Below are positions 5,845-9,938 of a stretch of DNA of 9,938 bases, in pieces; the first letter of the stretch is position 1, and each line of letters opens with the position of its first letter. The DNA comes from an uncultured Halomicronema sp. GTDB lineage: Bacteria > Cyanobacteriota > Cyanobacteriia > Phormidesmidales > Phormidesmidaceae. The notes beneath the pieces were generated by a model. The model made no database searches, had not been told where the DNA came from, and saw only the letters and a list, made by a program, of their open reading frames with translations. The stretch spans positions 1 through 9,938 of the forward strand of contig CALCPB010000077.1 of the NCBI GenBank assembly GCA_937897665.1, written 5' to 3'. The position numbers and the translations under genes are program-made.

Positions 5845-5862
5845 TGGGGTGATGCCAGGGTG
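5826..5862 (-). terminator. Hairpin downstream of the RadD-like helicase gene
   Basis: Eight-base perfect arms CACCCTGG (5826-5833) and CCAGGGTG (5855-5862) enclose a 21-base loop containing the palindrome CATTGCAATG. The stem begins about 43 bases after the helicase stop. On the minus strand it is followed by TCCTTC rather than a T-run, so termination is only a suggestion. It overlaps the proposed promoter of the next gene. Confidence 0.35.
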
Positions 5863-5905
5863 GGTAGCAGGTGATTAGCAAGATCAGGCTGACTGAGCAA
5901 ACGGA

Positions 5906-7516
5906 TTAGTTGGGGGCGGGGCGATCGCCGGTTTGGGGTGGCATCATGCGGGCCATTTGCTCCCAGGTGCCGCGACCAAATTCCTTCTCGTATTCTCGAC
6001 TGATCCAATCGCCGCGCTTGCCCAGCCGTTTGGCACTGCGGTGCAAATAGGCTAAAAACGCCTGCTGGTGCTCCCAAGTGGGTCGGCGACCAAAGATGGA
6101 GCCCAAGCACCAATCAGCCTTTGCCGTTCTGCCGGTGTGTTCAAAAAAATGGTGCTCCGCTAGCGTGACGGCATAGCCGCTTTTGAAAATGCGGCGACGA
6201 TGACCGTGAAAAATTTCAATCAGTGTGGGAATGTCGCGAATGGTGTGAGCCTGATCGCGAGAATAGATCTGCACCATATCTTCGAGATTTAAAGGCCGTT
6301 CTGAGACCCACTGATGTTCACATTCGGGGCAGCGCACGATGAAGCTCAGCACCATGCGCCCACAGCTGGGGCAGGCTTTCATCGGGGGCGGACTGCCGCC
6401 GCCACTGCCCTCTTTCCGCATGGGCAGATGATACTCGTCAATATCTTCGGGAAAGCCCAATCGCTCTAAATTACCGGCCTGGTCGAGAATGATGCCGCAG
6501 GCTTTGCCGGTTTGGGGCGAGATCCGCATCACCCGACCAATCTGTTGAATGTGCAGCGCACTAGATTGCGTGGGCCGCAGCAGTAGCCCGACTTCAACGC
6601 TGGGTTCATCAAAGCCGATGCTGATCACGTTGCAAGAGGTCAGCAATAAAATGCGTTCCTCGCGCAGGTCGGCATACATGCGTTGACGTTCTTTGATGGG
6701 GGTGCCTCCTTCCACCGTGTCAGCGGGAATGCCTGCCCGGCGGAATTCCTCGGCGACATGGCGCGCGTGCTCAATATCCACGCAAAAAGCGATAGTGCGT
6801 TTGCCAAGCGTCAGACGCCGCCATTCGCGCACAATTTTGGAGACGAGTTCGGGGCGATCGCAGGCGTTTTTAAGCCCGGCCTCGTCATAGTCACCGCGCA
6901 CTGTTTTCACGCCTTTGAGATCGGCAATGCCATCGGGCGGCATGCTGAAATATTTCATCTCTGACAGAAAGCCCATCGCCTGCAGCTCCGCTGGCGGCGG
7001 GGCTGAAACCAGGGTGTCCAAATGCTCGCCCAGCTGATCTTTACCCAAGCGCTCGGGCGTGGCGGTCATTGCCAGATGCACCGCTTGGGGATGGGTTTTG
7101 TAAATGACGGATTTGCCGACGCGGCTAAACAGGGTGGTGTGGGCTTCGTCATAGAAAATCACGTCCGCTGGCCAGGTGCGCCACCATTTGCGCTGCGCCA
7201 TGGTTTGCACGCTGGCAATCTGAATCGGTGCGGTGCGGTCTTCTTCCCAGCCGGCTTTGATGAAGCCGCAGTGTAGCCCAAACGATTTCATCTTTTCGTA
7301 GGTTTGGCCCACCAGCACATCGAGATGCACCAAAAACATCAGCCGTTTACCGGCGGCTTCGGCATGGGCGCAAATTTGGCCGCTGATGATGGTTTTACCG
7401 GCTCCCGTGCCCGCGATGATCGCGATCTTGGTATGACCTTCGTTGATTTTGCGATACAGGTCGTTAATCAGTTCAACCTGATAGGGACGCAGCTGCGGCA
7501 TAGAAGGAGCAGGCAT
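5906..7516 (-). CDS. SF2 DEAH-box helicase with C-terminal zinc ribbon, RadD-like
   Basis: This 536-residue ATPase has superfamily 2 helicase motifs in order: LRPYQ at 9-13, Walker A AGTGAGKT at 35-42, DEAH at 123-126, TAT at 151-153, GFDEPSVEVGLLLRPTQS (motif V region) at 301-318, and QQIGRVMR (motif VI) at 324-331. A zinc ribbon follows, with Cys382, Cys385, Cys396 and Cys399 (CPSC...CPEC). After it comes a basic and aromatic C-terminal region at 405-536. The order RecA1, RecA2, zinc ribbon and accessory region, and the length, resemble RadD/YejH (586 residues in E. coli), which acts in double-strand break repair and recombination. RadD has DECH rather than DEAH, so orthology is not proven. 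Two candidate ATGs lie at 7516 and 7501, neither with a ribosome site; the first is used. The gene appears monocistronic, 285 bases downstream of the M48 protease gene. Confidence 0.88.
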   Translation of the reverse strand: MPAPSMPQLRPYQVELINDLYRKINEGHTKIAIIAGTGAGKTIISGQICAHAEAAGKRLMFLVHLDVLVGQTYEKMKSFGLHCGFIKAGWEEDRTAPIQIASVQTMAQRKWWRTWPADVIFYDEAHTTLFSRVGKSVIYKTHPQAVHLAMTATPERLGKDQLGEHLDTLVSAPPPAELQAMGFLSEMKYFSMPPDGIADLKGVKTVRGDYDEAGLKNACDRPELVSKIVREWRRLTLGKRTIAFCVDIEHARHVAEEFRRAGIPADTVEGGTPIKERQRMYADLREERILLLTSCNVISIGFDEPSVEVGLLLRPTQSSALHIQQIGRVMRISPQTGKACGIILDQAGNLERLGFPEDIDEYHLPMRKEGSGGGSPPPMKACPSCGRMVLSFIVRCPECEHQWVSERPLNLEDMVQIYSRDQAHTIRDIPTLIEIFHGHRRRIFKSGYAVTLAEHHFFEHTGRTAKADWCLGSIFGRRPTWEHQQAFLAYLHRSAKRLGKRGDWISREYEKEFGRGTWEQMARMMPPQTGDRPAPN

Positions 7517-7801
7517 AAAACGGGCGATCGCTCACAGATAACAGTCAATACCTTTTCGATAATACATCGGCACTATCCCCGCTGACGTGCTAAGGGTGGT
7601 TGGGTGATCGCCATCATGTCCTGCTGTCCGTGAAAGTGAGCAGCGATCGGGACTTCTGAGGCAATTCTGGGGAGATGAGGGGCCAAGGGAGCAGATTTCG
7701 GGCTTTATTTGTAGAGACTCGACATCGCAACCATTCTCAAAATGCGAACGCTGTTTGTTCCTTTTCGACTCTATTTCGCTTCAGTCAGGAGCCAGAATCG
7801 C
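7517..7801. other. Intergenic region upstream of the helicase gene
   Basis: No coding sequence is supported here; short open frames on the plus strand have no ribosome site and run into the antisense of the M48 gene. It holds one HIP1 copy at 7524-7531, 7 bases upstream of the helicase ATG. On the minus strand a TATTAT box (7559-7564) could be the helicase -10, with a start near 7552 and a leader of about 36 bases, but there is no good -35. A purine-rich stretch runs at about 7668-7693. I see no clear terminator for the M48 gene. Confidence 0.5.
7559..7564 (-). promoter_or_regulatory. Candidate -10 element for the helicase gene
   Basis: On the minus strand this reads TATTAT, a 5/6 match to TATAAT, preceded directly by TG. 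The expected -35 position reads CGTCAG and is poor. It lies about 43 bases upstream of the ATG at 7516. This is a tentative call. Confidence 0.3.
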
Positions 7802-9562
7802 TTACTCCGTTTCCACCTCTGTCCCTGTCTCCGCTTCGACCTCACCTGCTGGGGCCTCGTCTGCTTCTGTTGCTGGCTCTTCCGCGGCGGCTGGAGTGAG
7901 GCGAGCCACTCGTTCCTGAATGGCGAGATGGGAGGCAACCCCTTCATAGGCGTAACGGTTAAAGCCGCCAACCTCGACGATTTGCTTGAGATAATCGACT
8001 CGTTCAGCTGGGGCTGGGTGTGATGCAAACCAAGACAGACCGCCGGTGCCACCGCTTTCTTCCTGCAGGGTAATCATGAGGTTGTGCAGACCGTCAGCGG
8101 CGTAGCCTCCGACGGACAGCAGCTGCGTCCCTAAAATATCGGCCTGCCGCTCCATTTCGCGCGAGTAGCTGCTAAAGGCCAGGCTGGCGGCAATGCCCCC
8201 CACCTGAGGTAGCGGAATGATGCCCGCCACGCTGCTAATTAGGTTGCCGTTAGTCGCCATTTGAAAACCATGGGAGAGGACAGCGTGGGCAAGTTCGTGG
8301 GCCACGAGGCCTGCCAATTCCGCCTCTGACTGAGTTTTGAGGATGGCTCCCGAGTTGATGAAAATCTTGCCGCCGGGGAGGGCGAAGGCGTTCAGTGCGG
8401 GGTCTTCAATCACATAAAATTCATAGTCAAATTCGTCGCGACCGGCGAGGCTCGCCAACTTTTGCCCCATGCCGTCTAAATAGGCGTTCACTTCTGCGTC
8501 CGTCATCATGGGGGCTTGGTCTTTGATTTGCGCTGCGGCACCAGCGCCAATGGCCGACTCGCCCTGCAGCAAAATCATGGCAGAGTGGAGAGCGGTGTAG
8601 GGGCCGATCAGACCACCGGGCAAGATCAGACCCGCCGCTCCAGAGACAATGTTGCCGATCAGGTTGCCGGTCAACTCTTCATTCATCGCTGCGCGAAACC
8701 GCTCTAAATTCTCTTGACTCAGGGTTTCCATATTGGCCTGTTCAGGATGCTCAGGATTGAGCAACACGAACTGTTTGGCGGTGATGGCGGCTTCAATCCA
8801 CTGCTCCAAGGCCATCTGAGTTTTGGTGCGTGCCTGCAGTAGATCGGGCTGGCTGGGATAAATTATCAGCGCCCGGTCGAGGATCTCATCGGCTTCTGCG
8901 GCGCGATCGTTCGCAATCAGATAATCTGCGTAAAACACCTGCGCCGGAATGAATTCGGGATACTCATCGACTAACAGCTCCAGTGGCACTAAAGTGCGGT
9001 GGGTCAGGCCCAATTCGTAGCCCGCTTGGGCTTCTCGCCAATAAACGGTGCCGCCTGGGGGTAAGTCAGCTGGGTCGTAAATCGGCAGCGGTCGCAAGGT
9101 ATCGGGATCGACTTGCCACAGAGCGTCTTTCACTTGGCGGTAGAGGGCCTCAGCGGCGTCGCGATCGCCTGCCAGGTAATACTCATCCGCTGCCATCAAA
9201 ATCTGCTGTTGCTTGGTTATCTTGGGTGGTTCTGCGGTTTCACCGAGCGATTCAATTTCCGCATCGTTCCACGTTTCATCATCTGCTGTCGGCAGGCTGT
9301 CAGCGGGGAGTCGGGGCTCAAAATCAGGCAGATCGAGGGTGTCTTCTGTTGGATCAGCGTCGGGTGCGACGTCTTCGGCTGCTGGCCCGCTCAACTCATC
9401 AGCGGTATGGGTCTGAGGCTCAGCGGTGTCGGCCTGTGCTTGTGCGGTTGGCATCGGCTGAGCGGCTTGGACGGCGGAGCGAGACAGCCCCTCTAGGTTC
9501 AGCCCAGACGTGATCAAAAGCCCGACTAGGCTCCAAGCTAAGAAGCGTTTCCGAATCGTCAT
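7802..9562 (-). CDS. Exported M48-family zinc metalloprotease with N-terminal TPR-like repeats
   Basis: This 586-residue protein has an N-terminal signal sequence (basic MTIRKR, hydrophobic 8-20, possible cleavage after AVQA near 34). An acidic, Thr/Pro-rich linker runs to about 115. TPR-like repeats cover about 117-150 and 202-270 (for example YYLAGDRDAAEALYRQ and FYADYLIANDRAAEADEIL). The M48 domain occupies 350-540, with zinc ligands in HELAH (His422, His426; catalytic Glu423) and ERQAD (Glu471). It also has the family stretches NAFALPGGKIFINSGAI at 391-407 and SHPAPAERVDYL at 514-525. A disordered acidic tail (556-586) ends the protein. Relatives such as BepA and LoiP degrade misfolded envelope proteins in the periplasm; a similar quality-control role is inferred. 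In BepA the TPR part follows the protease domain, the reverse of this order. The start ATG at 9562 has AGGA seven bases upstream. The family assignment is secure. Confidence 0.92.
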   Translation of the reverse strand: MTIRKRFLAWSLVGLLITSGLNLEGLSRSAVQAAQPMPTAQAQADTAEPQTHTADELSGPAAEDVAPDADPTEDTLDLPDFEPRLPADSLPTADDETWNDAEIESLGETAEPPKITKQQQILMAADEYYLAGDRDAAEALYRQVKDALWQVDPDTLRPLPIYDPADLPPGGTVYWREAQAGYELGLTHRTLVPLELLVDEYPEFIPAQVFYADYLIANDRAAEADEILDRALIIYPSQPDLLQARTKTQMALEQWIEAAITAKQFVLLNPEHPEQANMETLSQENLERFRAAMNEELTGNLIGNIVSGAAGLILPGGLIGPYTALHSAMILLQGESAIGAGAAAQIKDQAPMMTDAEVNAYLDGMGQKLASLAGRDEFDYEFYVIEDPALNAFALPGGKIFINSGAILKTQSEAELAGLVAHELAHAVLSHGFQMATNGNLISSVAGIIPLPQVGGIAASLAFSSYSREMERQADILGTQLLSVGGYAADGLHNLMITLQEESGGTGGLSWFASHPAPAERVDYLKQIVEVGGFNRYAYEGVASHLAIQERVARLTPAAAEEPATEADEAPAGEVEAETGTEVETE

Positions 9563-9836
9563 GCTGTTGTCCTGCTGTGAGACCGCGTACCCAGGCTGTG
9601 ATTGCTAATATCGCCAATCTAACAGCATCACTGAGCGGTCGATAGGCGACTATTAAATTTTGATCGAGGGCGGTGACAAAAAGTTCCTGTCTGCCGAAAC
9701 TATGCTGCTGTGCAATTGACGTCTGCCCGGCTGATGATGAATGAAGCACGGGTGAGGGACACTCTTGGGTTAGTCACGCACCCGACGGGGAGTGCAGACC
9801 TGCCACACGGGAACCGTGAGTCGTAATCGATATCGA
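9563..9836. other. Intergenic region upstream of the M48 protease gene
   Basis: No gene is supported in these 274 bases. The region contains the M48 promoter described separately and a 5' leader of about 80 bases. The leader has a long-range complementary pair, GACCGC (9581-9586) with GCGGTC (9635-9640). A small perfect hairpin, CACGG-gaa-CCGTG, lies at 9806-9818, just after the stop of the next gene upstream. No T-run follows it. Confidence 0.5.
9652..9679 (-). promoter_or_regulatory. Promoter of the M48 protease gene
   Basis: On the minus strand, TTGTCA (9674-9679, 5/6 to TTGACA) and TTTAAT (9652-9657, 5/6 to TATAAT) are 16 bases apart. A start near 9645 gives a leader of about 80 bases before the ATG at 9562. 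This is the best sigma-70-type promoter in the window. Confidence 0.5.
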
Positions 9837-9839
9837 TTA
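9824..9839. repeat. 16-bp perfect palindrome TAATCGATATCGATTA
   Basis: The sequence is a perfect 16-base palindrome with no spacer. Its right end forms the TAA stop codon (9837-9839) of the partial minus-strand gene, and it abuts a HIP1 octamer at 9840-9847. About 0.15 perfect 16-base palindromes are expected by chance in a window of this size. It could be an operator-type site; its function is unknown. Confidence 0.55.
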
Positions 9840-9938
9840 GCGATCGCCCGCCTCACTGCCCCACACCCCTTCTAGTGAAAGCTGAGCGGCGGCTTGGGCC
9901 AGGGCGGCTACATCTTTGGTTTCACTGAGGTAGGGTAG
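9837..9938 (-). CDS. C-terminal end of an unrecognised protein (partial, runs off the window)
   Basis: One minus-strand frame is open from the window end to TAA at 9837-9839 and encodes 33 residues ending LSLEGVWGSEAGDR. The other two minus frames are closed by stops within about 30 bases, and the peptide has an Ala-rich amphipathic look (DVAALAQAAAQL), which supports coding. I do not recognise the family from so short a piece. It points the same way as the M48 gene, but the roughly 270-base gap and the M48 promoter argue for separate transcripts. Confidence 0.5.
   Translation of the reverse strand, partial: LPYLSETKDVAALAQAAAQLSLEGVWGSEAGDR

Larger units (their letters stand above)
250..9847. 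repeat. HIP1 octamer GCGATCGC, 15 copies
   Basis: Copies start at 250, 256 (overlapping), 844, 1296, 2596, 3037, 3060, 3803, 4614, 5225, 5921, 6854, 7524, 9161 and 9840. They occur in both genes and spacers. HIP1 is a known over-represented palindrome of many cyanobacterial genomes and is the main basis for the assignment of the organism. Confidence 0.9.

Noticed and set aside
7742..8023. 93-codon open frame on the plus strand across the M48 gene end
   Set aside because: It overlaps the 3' end of the M48 gene in antisense, has no ribosome site and shows no protein-like pattern.
8983..9513. 176-codon open frame on the plus strand
   Set aside because: It is antisense to the M48 protease gene. 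The product is Arg-rich and low-complexity, with no ribosome site or recognisable domain, as expected from a high-GC shadow frame.

Overview
This window looks like chromosomal DNA from a cyanobacterium. The strongest sign is the octamer GCGATCGC (HIP1, the cyanobacterial highly iterated palindrome), which I count 15 times in 9.9 kb. About 0.15 copies would be expected in random sequence. The gene families (UPF0182 membrane protein, class 3 lipase, ECF-like sigma factor, small cyclic-nucleotide-binding protein, M48 protease) fit this. I cannot fix the genus. I see no rRNA, tRNA, CRISPR array, insertion sequence or phage gene.

Layout. Positions 12-2789 (minus) hold a likely two-gene operon: a membrane-anchored class 3 (GHSLGG) lipase, then after 24 nt a UPF0182 protein that stops right after its seventh membrane segment and lacks the usual large C-terminal domain. 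Diverging from the lipase is endonuclease V (2992-3723, plus), which acts on deaminated DNA. Converging on it is a 163-residue protein with a C-terminal peptidoglycan-binding-like fold and no signal peptide (3860-4351, minus). This gene diverges across 246 bp from an ECF-like sigma factor (4598-5218, plus). The spacer carries four copies of TGTGAC/GTCACA, so the pair may be a regulatory unit.

Converging on the sigma gene is a single-domain cyclic-nucleotide-binding protein (5416-5784, minus). A possible promoter for it has a 14-bp palindrome between its -35 and -10 elements. Upstream are a RadD-like SF2 helicase with a zinc ribbon (5906-7516, minus) and an exported M48 metalloprotease preceded by TPR-like repeats (7802-9562, minus). 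The protease has a fairly good promoter (5/6 matches in both boxes). The last 102 bases hold the C-terminal end of another minus-strand gene, whose stop codon lies in a 16-bp perfect palindrome.

How the genes relate. Most are independent housekeeping or envelope genes. Endonuclease V and the RadD-like helicase are both DNA-repair proteins but are not in one operon. The best candidate for something undescribed is the sigma factor / cytosolic peptidoglycan-binding-like protein pair with its repeat-bearing shared regulatory region. Next come the truncated UPF0182 protein coupled to a lipase whose catalytic domain is predicted to face the cytoplasm.
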